DNA of 64,000 nucleotides from Filimonas zeae (GTDB lineage: Bacteria; Bacteroidota; Bacteroidia; Chitinophagales; Chitinophagaceae). The notes under the pieces were generated by a model. The model saw only the letters and a program-made list of their open reading frames with translations, searched no databases and was not told the DNA's origin. Below are positions 18,762-28,893 of the stretch, one piece after another; positions within the stretch are counted from its first letter, which is position 1, and each line of letters opens with the position of its first letter. Both the position numbers and the translations under genes were made by a program. The stretch is taken from contig NZ_BMIB01000003.1 of NCBI RefSeq assembly GCF_014641615.1, positions 992,001 through 1,056,000 of the forward strand, written 5' to 3'.

Positions 18762-21314
18762 ATGAAACGATTGATTGTATTCTCTTCTCTTTTATGTACA
18801 GCCCTGTGCGCCACTGCACAGCAGTTTGTAACCACCCGGCAGCAGCCCGGCGCTTTTGCCATTACTGCCGCTAACATGCCCGCTATTTATACCGATGCGC
18901 AGGACGACTGGCTGGTACAAAAAGCTGCCAGCCTGTTACAGCAGGATATTGAACTGGTAACCGGTAAAAAACCGGAACTGGTGCACACCCGCACAACAGC
19001 ATCTAAAAACCTGATTATAGTAGGCACCATTAACGGTTGCAAAGCCTTACAACAATTAAGCACGCAAAAAAAAGTAGTATTGAACGATTTGAAAGGGCAG
19101 TGGGAAGCTTTTCAGGTGCAAACCATAACAGATAAAAACAGCCATACGCTGGTAATTGCCGGCAGCGATAAACGCGGTGCAGCGTATGGCGTGTTTGAAT
19201 TAAGCCGCCAGCTGGGTGTATCGCCCTGGTACTGGTGGGCCGATGCGCCGGTGCAAAAGAAAACAGCTGCTTATATTACCAAAGGCAGCTACCACTTCCC
19301 TTCCCCTTCTGTAAAGTACAGGGGCATTTTTATCAACGATGAAGCCCCGGCTTTTTCCGGATGGACGCGTGAAAAGTTTGGCGGTGTAAACCACCTGGTA
19401 TATGAGAAAATGTTTGAACTGCTGCTGCGCCTGAAAGGCAATTACCTGTGGCCCGCCATGTGGGGCAATGCTTTTAACGATGATGATACCCTTAACCCCA
19501 TTATGGCAGACAAATGGGGCATTGTAATGGGCACCTCGCACCACGAGCCCATGCAGCGTGCGCAACAGGAATGGAAACGCTATGGTAAAGGCGAATGGGA
19601 TTATACAAAAAATGAAGCCGGGCTGAAACAGTTCTGGACAAAGGGTATTGAAAACATGGGCACCCATGAAAGCATTGTTACCCTGGGTATGCGTGGCGAT
19701 GGGGATATGCCTATGACCAAAGGCACTGCCACTGAACTGCTGGAACGCATTGTAACCGATCAGCGAAACATTATCACTACCGTAACCGGTAAACCCGCCA
19801 CACAAACACCACAGCTATGGGCCTTGTACAAAGAAGTGCAGGACTATTACGATGAAGGTATGCGTGTGCCGGATGATGTTACCCTTTTACTGTGCGATGA
19901 TAACTGGGGCAACATACGCCGCCTGCCCCAACCCGGCGAACCCAAAAGAGCCGGTGGCTATGGCATTTACTACCACTTTGATTATGTAGGTGGCCCACGT
20001 AATTACAAATGGCTTAACACCAATAATATTAGCCGTGTATGGGAGCAGATGCACCTGGCCTATGCGCACGGCGTTGATCAGATATGGATTGTAAACGTGG
20101 GCGATCTGAAACCCATGGAACTGCCCATATCCTTTTTTCTGGATTATGCGTACAACACCGGTAAGTGGAACGAAAACAATATAGAACAGTTTTATACCCA
20201 ATGGGCCGCACAGCAGTTTGGCCCGCAGCAGGCACCTGCCATTGCGGAAGTATTAAACACCTACGCACGGTATGCCAGCCGCAGAAAGCCGGAGTTACTG
20301 GATGCCAGTACTTACAGCCTTACCGTACGTAACGAGTTTGCACAGGTGGTGCAGGAATGGACAACGCTGCGCATGAAAGCAGAAGCCATCAATAACCAGT
20401 TACCTGCCACAGATAAGGATGCGTATTTTCAGCTGGTACTGCACCCCGTACAGGCGCTGGAAAACCTGCACCAGCTTTACTATGCCGTAGCCATGAACAA
20501 ACAGCTGGCCGCGCAGAAAAACATACTGGCGAATCAGTGGGCAGAGCGCACAAAAGAGTTTTACCTGGCCGACTCCCTGCTTTCCGTAAAATACAATACA
20601 GAAATAGCCGGTGGCAAATGGAACCACATGATGGATCAGACGCATATAGGTTACCGCTCCTGGCAGGAGCCCCGCCGCAATACTATGCCTGCGCTCAGTT
20701 ATGTTGCGGCCGACAGCGCCACCGCCACTAACGCCGTATTTAAAGCGCAACCGCTGTATACACCACCCGCAGCATCAACCGGTAAAGCAGTGTATACAGA
20801 AAAAGACGGTTATGTAGCCATAAGCGCAACGCGCTACACCCGCGCGGTAGCCGGCAATAAGGTGCAATGGAAAACCATACCCAACATTGGTAAAAACGGA
20901 GATGGTATTACCACTTTTCCGGTAACTACATCGGTAAACCTGCAGGCCAACAGTCCGCACCTGGAGTACGAAATACATACCACCGGTAAAGACAGTGTTA
21001 CCCTCCGCACCTGGTTCTCCCCTACATTAAACATTCACCACTCGCCCACCGGGTTACGCTTTGCCGTTTCTATTGATGACGAAGCACCGCAGATACTGGG
21101 CCTGAATAAAGAAGACAATACCGGCGCCTGGAATGCCTGGGTAGCCAATAACAATATTGTAAAACAAAGCCGCCATTACCTGGCCGCCCCCGGCAAGCAC
21201 GTGGTGCGGTACTGGATGCTGGATGCAGGCGTTGTATTACAGAAACTGGTGGTAGAAACTGCCGGCCGCACAGAAGGCTATCTGCCACCGCCAGACACTT
21301 TATCAGATAAATAA
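18762..21314 (+). CDS. GH115 alpha-glucuronidase
   Basis: An 850-residue secreted enzyme of the GH115 family, which removes (4-O-methyl-)glucuronic acid from internal and terminal xylose residues of glucuronoxylan. Signal peptide MKRLIVFSSLLCTALCATAQQ. An N-terminal alpha/beta domain (about 25-165) precedes the barrel, which opens with K-Y-R-G-I-F-I-N-D-E-A-P; further family-like segments include L-W-P-A-M-W-G-N-A-F, G-M-R-G-D-G-D-M-P and C-D-D-N-W-G-N-I-R-R. The C-terminal part (from about 650) forms beta-rich accessory domains. It is the first gene of a tightly spaced operon (12 bases to GH10) and is preceded by a shared 15-base box. Length is normal for the family. Confidence 0.92.
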   Translation: MKRLIVFSSLLCTALCATAQQFVTTRQQPGAFAITAANMPAIYTDAQDDWLVQKAASLLQQDIELVTGKKPELVHTRTTASKNLIIVGTINGCKALQQLSTQKKVVLNDLKGQWEAFQVQTITDKNSHTLVIAGSDKRGAAYGVFELSRQLGVSPWYWWADAPVQKKTAAYITKGSYHFPSPSVKYRGIFINDEAPAFSGWTREKFGGVNHLVYEKMFELLLRLKGNYLWPAMWGNAFNDDDTLNPIMADKWGIVMGTSHHEPMQRAQQEWKRYGKGEWDYTKNEAGLKQFWTKGIENMGTHESIVTLGMRGDGDMPMTKGTATELLERIVTDQRNIITTVTGKPATQTPQLWALYKEVQDYYDEGMRVPDDVTLLLCDDNWGNIRRLPQPGEPKRAGGYGIYYHFDYVGGPRNYKWLNTNNISRVWEQMHLAYAHGVDQIWIVNVGDLKPMELPISFFLDYAYNTGKWNENNIEQFYTQWAAQQFGPQQAPAIAEVLNTYARYASRRKPELLDASTYSLTVRNEFAQVVQEWTTLRMKAEAINNQLPATDKDAYFQLVLHPVQALENLHQLYYAVAMNKQLAAQKNILANQWAERTKEFYLADSLLSVKYNTEIAGGKWNHMMDQTHIGYRSWQEPRRNTMPALSYVAADSATATNAVFKAQPLYTPPAASTGKAVYTEKDGYVAISATRYTRAVAGNKVQWKTIPNIGKNGDGITTFPVTTSVNLQANSPHLEYEIHTTGKDSVTLRTWFSPTLNIHHSPTGLRFAVSIDDEAPQILGLNKEDNTGAWNAWVANNNIVKQSRHYLAAPGKHVVRYWMLDAGVVLQKLVVETAGRTEGYLPPPDTLSDK

Positions 21315-21326
21315 TAAACTGATTAT

Positions 21327-22466
21327 ATGACAACCAGATATTCCCTTGTAACAGCCTCTCTGCTGTCGCTGACCCTTGCGGGCTGTGCCGGCAGTAAAAA
21401 AGCACAGAACGCCAATAACCAGCCTGCCCTGCGGGAGGTGTTTAAAAAAGACTTTGCCATTGGCACTGCCCTTAACAACCGCCAGGTAGCGGAAAGAGAT
21501 ACCGCCGCTGCCCGGCTGGTGCCGCAGCAGTTTGATGCAGCCACCCCGGAGAACATGATGAAAGCAGCACTGATGCACCCGGAATGGAACCGGTATTATT
21601 TTGACGAAGCAGATAAGCTGGTGGCCTACGCGCAAAAGCACAACATTAAAGTAAACGCGCACACACTTATCTGGCACAGCCAGCTGCCTGCTTTTATGCG
21701 CCATATGAACAGCGCAGACTCTGTACGGCAGTTTATGCGCGACCATATTACCACCGTAGCAGGGCGCTATGATGGCAAAGTATATAGCTGGGATGTGGTG
21801 AATGAAGCATTGAACGAAGATGGCACCATGCGCAAATCTGTTTTTCAGCAAAAGCTGGGTGATGATTTTGTGGTAGAGGCTTTTAAACTGGCACAACAGG
21901 CTGCCCCGCACACCCGCCTGTATTATAACGATTACAATATAGAACAACCTGCCAAAAGAGCGGGTGCCATTGCCCTGATTAAAAAAATACAGGCTGCCGG
22001 TGTACGTATTGATGGCGTAGGCATTCAGGGCCACTGGAGCGTGGAGCACCTGCCGCTGGATCAGATTGAAAAGAGTATACAGGAGTTTGGTGCACTGGGT
22101 ATAGAAGTCATGTTTACCGAGCTGGATTTGAGTGTGCTGCCCAGCCCCCGTGGCATTGTGGGCGCAGATGTAAACCAGAGTGCTACCTATAACGATAAAA
22201 TAAACCCTTACCGCGAGGGCCTGCCAGACTCGATGCAAAATAAACTGGCAGACAGCTACGATGCGCTGTTCCGCCTGTTTTTACAGTATAAAAACAAGGT
22301 TACCCGCGTAACCTTCTGGGGTGTTGATGATGGCCAATCGTGGCTGAACGATTTTCCGGTACGTGGCAGAACCAATTATCCCCTTTTGTTTGACAGGAAG
22401 TTGCAACCCAAACCGGCTTTTTACAGGGTAATTGATACTAAAAAACACACCGCTATTCACCACTAA
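21327..22466 (+). CDS. GH10 endo-beta-1,4-xylanase, lipoprotein
   Basis: A 379-residue endo-xylanase. The N-terminus is a lipoprotein signal with lipobox L-A-G-C (C20), so it is probably anchored to the outer membrane, where surface cutting of xylan would feed SusC/SusD. The single GH10 barrel has acid/base E160 in WDVVNEALNE and nucleophile E265 in FTELDLSV; the NMMKAALMHPEWNRYYF and HTLIWHSQLP segments are also diagnostic. There is no inserted CBM, unlike some Bacteroides GH10 enzymes. It is the only endo-xylanase in the window and the clearest indicator that the locus targets xylan. Confidence 0.95.
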   Translation: MTTRYSLVTASLLSLTLAGCAGSKKAQNANNQPALREVFKKDFAIGTALNNRQVAERDTAAARLVPQQFDAATPENMMKAALMHPEWNRYYFDEADKLVAYAQKHNIKVNAHTLIWHSQLPAFMRHMNSADSVRQFMRDHITTVAGRYDGKVYSWDVVNEALNEDGTMRKSVFQQKLGDDFVVEAFKLAQQAAPHTRLYYNDYNIEQPAKRAGAIALIKKIQAAGVRIDGVGIQGHWSVEHLPLDQIEKSIQEFGALGIEVMFTELDLSVLPSPRGIVGADVNQSATYNDKINPYREGLPDSMQNKLADSYDALFRLFLQYKNKVTRVTFWGVDDGQSWLNDFPVRGRTNYPLLFDRKLQPKPAFYRVIDTKKHTAIHH

Positions 22467-22481
22467 CAGAAAACACGATTC

Positions 22482-24998
22482 ATGTACTCCGCTAAATATT
22501 TATCCACCGGTACCGGCAAAGCCATACGCTTACTGTCGCTGGCATTGGGGCTCAGCCCCTTTTGCCTGCGTGCGCAGCAAACGGACAAAAGCGCACTCAG
22601 GCTTACAGATGCAGGCTACCTGTACAAACCCGGACTGAATGTATTTGTTTTTAATAGTCACTACGGGCTGTTTGGCGATGAAAAGCTGGCAGGCATAGAA
22701 CTGATACACCACGAAGTACGCACTGCCACCAATGGCGATGTGCGCCTGGATGCCACTCCGGAGCAATGGGATTCTATACCGCAGTTTATACGCCGCGAAA
22801 CGGATAAACCAACCAATACCGTACGTGCCTGGCTGCGTTACCCTGCCTTTAATTTTGATTATGCCATTGAAGTAAAGCCCGAAGCAGAGGGCGTGGTAAT
22901 ACGCGTGTTACTGGATAAAGCTTTACCCGCTGCACTGGCCGGACGCGCCGGTTTTAACCTGGAGTTTTTACCCTCCGCCTATTTTTCCAAAACCTATATA
23001 GCGGATGGAAAAGCAGGCGTGTTTCCCTTATACCCTACCAGCCACATGGCCCTGAGCAACGGACGCACCGCGCCCATGCCACTGGCACAGGGTAACAGGC
23101 TGGTGCTGGCACCTGAAGATGCGCACCGCCGGGTACGCATAGAAAGCCAGACACCCTTACAGCTATATGATGGCCGCAACAAAGCCCAGAACGGCTGGTT
23201 TGTGGTACGCAGCCTGCTGCCCGCAGGTAAAACCGGTACGGTGCTGGAATGGCATGTAACGGCCAATACCCAGGCCGGCTGGACACGCCCGCCGGTAGTA
23301 GCACATTCACAGGTAGGCTACCATCCTGATCAGCAGAAGATAGCAGCGATTGAACTGGATAAAAACAGCAAGGCGCTTGCCAACGCTACCCTGCTGCGCA
23401 TAGAAGATAACGGTACCATTACCCAAAAGTATACTGCACCGGTACAGCGCTGGGGTAACTACCTGCGTTACCAGTATTATACCTTCAACTTCTCATCTGT
23501 AAAAGACACCGGTGTATATATTATACAATACGGCACCACGCAAACAAAGCCCTTCCGTATTGATAAGCAGGTATACCAGACTGCCTGGCACGCCACACAG
23601 GATATATTTATGCCGGAGCAGATGGATCACGTAACAGTGAAGGAAGCCTACCGTATATGGCACGGCGCCTCTCACCTGGATGATGCTTTGCAGGCACCTA
23701 CCAATCTGGTACATTTTGATTTGTATGCCCAGGGCCCTACTACCGACACCCGCTTTAAACCCCTGGAACATATACCCGGCCTGAATGTAGGCGGCTGGTA
23801 CGATGCGGGTGATTTTGACATACGCACCCAAACGGTATACGGCACCGTAACCGATCTGGTACATGCCTGGGAACTGTTCCACCCCATGCGCGATGAAACA
23901 CTGGTTGATCAGACCATCCGCTATGTAGAGCTGCACCGCCCCGATGGCAAACCCGATATGCTGCAACAGATAGAACATGGTACCTTACAGTTGCTGGCGC
24001 AATTCAATGCCGTGGGCCATGCCATTAACGGTATAGTGGAGGCACACCTGGAAGAATACACACACCTGGGCGATGCGGTTACCAAAACAGATAACCTGAT
24101 TTACAAACCCACACTGGGCCCGCACCAGACAGAAGGCGCATTCAGCGGCAGGCCCGATGACCGCTGGGCTTTTACCAACCGTTCTACTGCTTTAAACTAT
24201 GGTTCTATTGCTGCACTGGCAGCAGCCAGCCGTGCTTTGAAAGGTTATAACGATACACTGGCGGCGCAATGCCTGCAAAAAGCAGTGGAGGTATGGGAAG
24301 AAGAGCAGACACATCCGCCGCATGTATTTAACCACGGCAATACCACCGGCGGCCCGCTGCCGGATGAGAGAATGCAGGCAGCACTGGAACTGCGCATAGC
24401 TACCGGTAAACAAAAGTATGCAGATACACTGGCCGCTCATTTTGCAGAAATAGCACAGCAGTTCAACCGCCGTGCAAGGCTTTGTATACAGGCCCTGCCC
24501 TATCTGGATGCTGCTTACCATGTACGTGTAAAAGAACTGGTTACCAATTATAAGCAGCAGGTGCTGGATAAAATGAGCACACAAAACCCTTACGGGGTAC
24601 CTGTAACCGGCGGTGGCTGGGCAGGCAGCGGTGCGGTTATCAACTTTGGATTAACCAATTATTATTTACACCGCGCCTTCCCCGATATTATCGGTGCTGA
24701 GGCTGTGTATAAAAGCCTGCATTACCTGTATGGCACGCACCCCGGCTCAGATATATCACTGGTATCTGCCGTGGGTACCGAATCTAAAAAAGTAGCGTAT
24801 GGTAACAACCGCGCCAACTTTACATTTATAGCAGGGGGCATTGTACCGGGCGTATTGATTATACCGCCCGACTTTCCGGAAAACAAAGAAGACTGGCCGT
24901 TTTTATGGGGCGAAAATGAATATGTGGTAGGGCTTGGCGCCAGTTATATTCTGCTGGTAAACGCAGTGAACCAGTTATTGCATACCAGCACGCCTTAA
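22482..24998 (+). CDS. GH9 family glycosidase with extra N-terminal domain and Ig-like module
   Basis: An 838-residue secreted GH9 protein. After a signal peptide (about 1-31, ending LRAQQ) comes an unassigned beta-rich region (about 40-265), a cellulase N-terminal Ig-like module (about 270-360, P-V-V-A-H-S-Q-V-G-Y start), and the GH9 (alpha/alpha)6 domain. GGWYDAGDFD (437-446) supplies the base Asp; the acid Glu lies in WGENEY (E811 or E813) near the C-terminus, and N-P-Y-G-V-P-V-T-G-G-G-W is the usual substrate-side loop. GH9 enzymes are mostly endo-glucanases; in a xylan operon it may cut mixed glucan or have another specificity. It sits 15 bases after GH10. Confidence 0.88.
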   Translation: MYSAKYLSTGTGKAIRLLSLALGLSPFCLRAQQTDKSALRLTDAGYLYKPGLNVFVFNSHYGLFGDEKLAGIELIHHEVRTATNGDVRLDATPEQWDSIPQFIRRETDKPTNTVRAWLRYPAFNFDYAIEVKPEAEGVVIRVLLDKALPAALAGRAGFNLEFLPSAYFSKTYIADGKAGVFPLYPTSHMALSNGRTAPMPLAQGNRLVLAPEDAHRRVRIESQTPLQLYDGRNKAQNGWFVVRSLLPAGKTGTVLEWHVTANTQAGWTRPPVVAHSQVGYHPDQQKIAAIELDKNSKALANATLLRIEDNGTITQKYTAPVQRWGNYLRYQYYTFNFSSVKDTGVYIIQYGTTQTKPFRIDKQVYQTAWHATQDIFMPEQMDHVTVKEAYRIWHGASHLDDALQAPTNLVHFDLYAQGPTTDTRFKPLEHIPGLNVGGWYDAGDFDIRTQTVYGTVTDLVHAWELFHPMRDETLVDQTIRYVELHRPDGKPDMLQQIEHGTLQLLAQFNAVGHAINGIVEAHLEEYTHLGDAVTKTDNLIYKPTLGPHQTEGAFSGRPDDRWAFTNRSTALNYGSIAALAAASRALKGYNDTLAAQCLQKAVEVWEEEQTHPPHVFNHGNTTGGPLPDERMQAALELRIATGKQKYADTLAAHFAEIAQQFNRRARLCIQALPYLDAAYHVRVKELVTNYKQQVLDKMSTQNPYGVPVTGGGWAGSGAVINFGLTNYYLHRAFPDIIGAEAVYKSLHYLYGTHPGSDISLVSAVGTESKKVAYGNNRANFTFIAGGIVPGVLIIPPDFPENKEDWPFLWGENEYVVGLGASYILLVNAVNQLLHTSTP

Positions 24999-25031
24999 CC
25001 CCACCTGCCTCCTTTTTCAGAACTGATAATA

Positions 25032-27647
25032 ATGATTAATATGCGATTGATTGCGAAGATGTTTGTTATGCCCCTGTTCATTGGCGCCTGCGCCTGGGGG
25101 CCTGCCTGCCTGGCACAAAACAGCTATCCCTTTCAGAACACCGCGCTATCTTTTGAAAAGCGCGTGGATGACCTGGTGGGCCGTTTAACACTGGAAGAAA
25201 AAGTAGCGCAGATGTTAAACACCGCACCGGCCATATCCCGGCTGGGCATACCTGCTTACGACTGGTGGAATGAAGTGCTGCATGGCGTAGCGCGCACGCC
25301 TTACCGTGTTACCGTATACCCGCAGGCCATTGGCATGGCGGCTACGTTTGATACCAACTCCATCAAACGCATGGCAGATTACTCGGCACTGGAAGGCAGG
25401 GCCGTCTTTAACAAAGCGCAGCAGGATGGCAGGGAAGGGCAGCGTTATGTAGGCCTCACCTACTGGACGCCTAACATCAACATCTTCCGCGATCCCCGCT
25501 GGGGCCGCGGGCAGGAAACTTACGGCGAAGATCCCTTTTTAACCGCGATGATGGGTGCTGCCTTTGTTCGCGGGTTGCAGGGTAACGATCCGAAGTACCT
25601 GAAAGCAGCTGCCTGTGCCAAGCACTATGCGGTACACAGCGGCCCCGAACCTTCCCGCCATGTGGACAATATATCGCCTACCGATTACGACCTGTGGAAT
25701 ACCTATCTGCCCGCATTTAAACAACTGATTACCCAAACCAATGTAGCGGGTGTAATGTGTGCGTATAACGCCTTTAAATCGCAACCCTGCTGTGGCAGTG
25801 ATCAGCTGATGATTGATATACTGCGTAACCGCTGGCAGTTTAATGGCTATGTAACCTCTGATTGCTGGGCGATAGACGACTTTTTCAAAAACCATAAAAC
25901 CCATAAAACAGCGGAAGACGCTTCTGCCGATGCCGTATTACACGGCACCGATGTGGAATGTGGTACAGATGCGTATTTGTCGCTGGTAAAAGCGGTAAAG
26001 AATGGCCTCATTGCCGAAAAACAGATTGACGTATCGGTAAAACGCCTGTTTATGATCCGCTTTCAGCTGGGTATGTTTGATCCGAAAGAAATGGTATCCT
26101 TTGCACAAACGCCTGCTTCGGTACTGGAAAGCGCCGCCCATAAGGCACATGCGCTGCAAATGGCCCGGCAGAGTGTAGTGCTGCTGCGCAACCAGAACAA
26201 CACACTGCCGCTGAGCAAACAGCTGAAAAAGATTGCCGTAGTAGGCCCCAATGCCGATAATGCCATTGCAGTGCTAGGCAACTACAACGGCATCCCCTCT
26301 ACAACCGTAACCTTATTGCAGGGCATACGCGATAAGGTAGGCCCCAACGTACAGGTGGTATATGAAAAAGCCGTAAACTTTACCAACGATACCTTACTGC
26401 AATATGCCGATGTAGCCAGCCAGTACCACTGGCAGGGTAAACAGGGCTTTTATGCTGAGTATTACAACAACACAGAACTGAAGGGCCAGCCACTGGCTAC
26501 CCGCACAGAGCCTGCACTGGATAACAACTGGCAGGAAGGGCAGCTGATTATAGACACCCTGAAAGGCTATCATTTTTCAGCACGTTATACCACTGAATTT
26601 ACTGCCAACACCACCGGCAGCATGTCTTTTGAACTGGATGCAGATGATGGCTACCGCTTTCTGGTAGATGGCAAAGAAGTAATTAACGCATGGACACGCA
26701 ACCGCTGGGGCGCACGCACGTATAAACTGAATACAGAAGCAGGCACCACCTACAAACTGGTGGTAGAGTATTACCAGGCAGAAGGCAAGGCCAACGTGAA
26801 ACTGAAAGCCGGCCATTTTACCAGAACAGATTTTGCCGCACTGGCCAGCCGCCTGAAAGATGCAGATGCTATTGTATACGCCGGCGGTATATCTCCACAG
26901 CTGGAAGGGGAAGAAATGCGTGTAGACTACCCCGGTTTTAATGGTGGCGACAGAACCTCTATTGCCTTACCCAAAGTACAGACGGAGTTACTGCAGGCAT
27001 TACAGGCCACCGGCAAACCGGTAGTGTTTGTAATGATGACCGGTAGCGCCATTGCCATACCGTGGGAGGCAGCAAATATACCGGCTATTGTTAACGCCTG
27101 GTATGGCGGACAAAGCGCCGGCACTGCCATTGCAGATGTGTTGTTTGGCGATTACAACCCCGCAGGCCGCCTGCCCGTTACTTTTTACGCCAACGATGCA
27201 GACCTGCCCGGCTTTACCGATTATACCATGCACAACCGCACTTACCGTTACTTTACCGGTAAGCCTTTATACGGCTTTGGTTATGGGTTAAGCTATACCC
27301 GCTTTAGTTACGAAAACCTGCGCGTTACCGGCAAAAGCAAATACACCATTGAGGTGAAAGTAACCAACACAGGCAGCCGCGATGGTGAAGAGGTAGTACA
27401 GCTGTACACTACGGTGCCCGGTAAGGATGCACCGTTGCGTTCTTTAAAAGGATTTCAGCGCATTGCACTGAAAAAAGGAAAAAGCAAAACAGTGACTTTT
27501 ACCGTTACTCCGGAACAACTGGCCCTGATGGACAACAACGGCAAACCGGAAACCATAAAAGGCAAGGTAATAATAGCAGTTGGTGGCAGCCAGCCCGGCA
27601 CCGCCACAACATCAGGCACTCCACAACAAACAAGTATTGCATTATAA
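25032..27647 (+). CDS. GH3 beta-xylosidase/beta-glucosidase-like enzyme with inserted PA14
   Basis: An 871-residue secreted GH3. The start is either ATG 25032 or 25041; both give a signal peptide ending ACLAQN. Domain order is the GH3 N-terminal barrel (about 35-350) with nucleophile D277 in GYVTSDCWAIDDFF, the alpha/beta sandwich, a PA14 module inserted in it (about 470-600, Q-G-F-Y-A-E-Y-Y-N start), the rest of the sandwich (Y-A-G-G-I-S-P-Q-L-E-G-E-E-M), and a C-terminal fibronectin-III-like domain. This layout matches beta-xylosidases and related enzymes of Bacteroidota. It would finish xylo-oligosaccharides from GH10. It lies 33 bases after GH9, in the same operon. Confidence 0.9.
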   Translation: MINMRLIAKMFVMPLFIGACAWGPACLAQNSYPFQNTALSFEKRVDDLVGRLTLEEKVAQMLNTAPAISRLGIPAYDWWNEVLHGVARTPYRVTVYPQAIGMAATFDTNSIKRMADYSALEGRAVFNKAQQDGREGQRYVGLTYWTPNINIFRDPRWGRGQETYGEDPFLTAMMGAAFVRGLQGNDPKYLKAAACAKHYAVHSGPEPSRHVDNISPTDYDLWNTYLPAFKQLITQTNVAGVMCAYNAFKSQPCCGSDQLMIDILRNRWQFNGYVTSDCWAIDDFFKNHKTHKTAEDASADAVLHGTDVECGTDAYLSLVKAVKNGLIAEKQIDVSVKRLFMIRFQLGMFDPKEMVSFAQTPASVLESAAHKAHALQMARQSVVLLRNQNNTLPLSKQLKKIAVVGPNADNAIAVLGNYNGIPSTTVTLLQGIRDKVGPNVQVVYEKAVNFTNDTLLQYADVASQYHWQGKQGFYAEYYNNTELKGQPLATRTEPALDNNWQEGQLIIDTLKGYHFSARYTTEFTANTTGSMSFELDADDGYRFLVDGKEVINAWTRNRWGARTYKLNTEAGTTYKLVVEYYQAEGKANVKLKAGHFTRTDFAALASRLKDADAIVYAGGISPQLEGEEMRVDYPGFNGGDRTSIALPKVQTELLQALQATGKPVVFVMMTGSAIAIPWEAANIPAIVNAWYGGQSAGTAIADVLFGDYNPAGRLPVTFYANDADLPGFTDYTMHNRTYRYFTGKPLYGFGYGLSYTRFSYENLRVTGKSKYTIEVKVTNTGSRDGEEVVQLYTTVPGKDAPLRSLKGFQRIALKKGKSKTVTFTVTPEQLALMDNNGKPETIKGKVIIAVGGSQPGTATTSGTPQQTSIAL

Positions 27648-27656
27648 ACATACCGG

Positions 27657-27767
27657 ATGATAAAACATATTCTGCCAGCGGCAATAATGCTGATGCTGTC
27701 GTACTCAACGACAGCTCAGCTGCCGTTGCGGCATGCCATTAACACCAGAATCAAAACGCATGAATAA
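27657..27767 (+). pseudogene. Signal-peptide-only remnant ORF between GH3 and GH43
   Basis: A 36-codon frame starting at ATG 27657, 9 bases after the GH3 stop. Its first 21 residues look like an intact Bacteroidota signal peptide (hydrophobic core A-I-M-L-M-L-S-Y-S, cleavage site T-T-A-Q), followed by only about 15 residues before the stop. The stop overlaps the GH43 start (ATGAATAA). The simplest reading is the 5' end of a deleted exported enzyme gene in this operon; it could still be translated and couple GH43 translation to GH3. No mature domain can be recognised. Confidence 0.5.
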
Positions 27768-28866
27768 AATCTGGCTATCTGCCTGTTTGTTATTTACACT
27801 GCAATACAGCAGTGCCCAAACAGATACCGCTGCTGCCTTCCGCTATACCAACCCCATTACACGTGATACCGCGCTTTCCATGCGCGATCATTTTATAATA
27901 AAGGTGGGCAGCAAATGGTATTGCACAGGTACAAGCAACCCGGTATGGACGGGCCCCAACCCTGGCGTAAGGCTGCTGGAATCTGACGATATGATACACT
28001 GGAAACAGCATTCCTGGCTGATTGATGGCGCTAAGCTGCCTGCGGATTGCCCCTACAACGGCCGTTTCTGGGCGCCGGAAATTCATTTTATACAAAACAA
28101 ATACTGGCTTACCGTTAACAGCGGCAAAGTAACAGCCGACGACCCCAAGGGCATGAAAACACACAGTGTATGGCTGTTTTCGGCAGACCATGTTACCGGC
28201 CCCTATAAGCTGGTAAACGGCCCCTTAACACCACAGTATAACAACGATGCTACTTTGTTTGAAGATGAGGATGGGCAAACCTATCTCTATTGCAGCGGCA
28301 ACGGACTGTTTCAGGCACCGATAGATTTGCCAACGGGCAAATTAAAGGGCAGCATTCAGAAGTTTCTGGATAAAAGAGAACCCGGCTACCCGGATTGGAT
28401 GCAGGGCGGCATAGAAGGCCCGTTTGTAATAAAGAAAGAGGACATGTACTTTATGTTCTTCAGCACCTGGACAAGAGGCTATGAAGTAGGCCTGCTGAAA
28501 GCCCCCACTCCCTTAGGCCCCTGGAAACTGGTAAGCGACCAGCCCATCTTCGGCACGCGCAAAAAAGGCTACCGCCCCCAACTGGCTGCCGGTGGCGGAT
28601 ACAGTCACCTGCAGTTTCAGGACACGGAAGATCCCTACTGTGAAACAGGCCACAATGCCCTGTTTACCGGCCCTGATGGCCAACTGTGGAGCAGCTGCCA
28701 TTACCTGATGTATGAGCAGCGCCCCTACCCTTACAGCAAAACCCTGGAGCCGTGGGAAACGCTGCCGCAAATGGGCATTGAGCCTGTTTACTACCATGAT
28801 GGAAGGTTTTACATGCACAACCCTACGTGGACAGAGCAATGGGTGGTGCCGCAGAAAAGAAAATAA
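27760..28866 (+). CDS. GH43 family glycosidase, single domain
   Basis: A 368-residue secreted GH43 without CBM. I chose ATG 27760 because the signal peptide (MNKIWLSACLLFTLQ... ending SSAQ) begins there; the ATG at 27733 adds nine polar residues. Catalytic candidates are base D43 in MRDHF, D163 in NNDATLF and acid E219 in GIEGPF; F-W-A-P-E is the conserved propeller segment. It differs clearly from the three CBM6-bearing GH43 proteins, with a long C-terminal segment rich in Tyr and Pro. Probably an arabinofuranosidase or xylosidase; subfamily not assigned. The upstream remnant ORF overlaps its start by 8 bases. Confidence 0.88.
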   Translation: MNKIWLSACLLFTLQYSSAQTDTAAAFRYTNPITRDTALSMRDHFIIKVGSKWYCTGTSNPVWTGPNPGVRLLESDDMIHWKQHSWLIDGAKLPADCPYNGRFWAPEIHFIQNKYWLTVNSGKVTADDPKGMKTHSVWLFSADHVTGPYKLVNGPLTPQYNNDATLFEDEDGQTYLYCSGNGLFQAPIDLPTGKLKGSIQKFLDKREPGYPDWMQGGIEGPFVIKKEDMYFMFFSTWTRGYEVGLLKAPTPLGPWKLVSDQPIFGTRKKGYRPQLAAGGGYSHLQFQDTEDPYCETGHNALFTGPDGQLWSSCHYLMYEQRPYPYSKTLEPWETLPQMGIEPVYYHDGRFYMHNPTWTEQWVVPQKRK

Positions 28867-28893
28867 ATCAGGATAACCATTATTAATAGTATT

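Noticed and set aside
21303..22238. Long minus-strand open frame (311 codons) opposite GH10, and a similar one at 8171-8953 opposite GH31
   Set aside because: Both lie wholly or mostly over strongly supported CAZyme genes, read as Cys/His/Gly-rich sequence without domains, and arise from the codon bias of the real strand.
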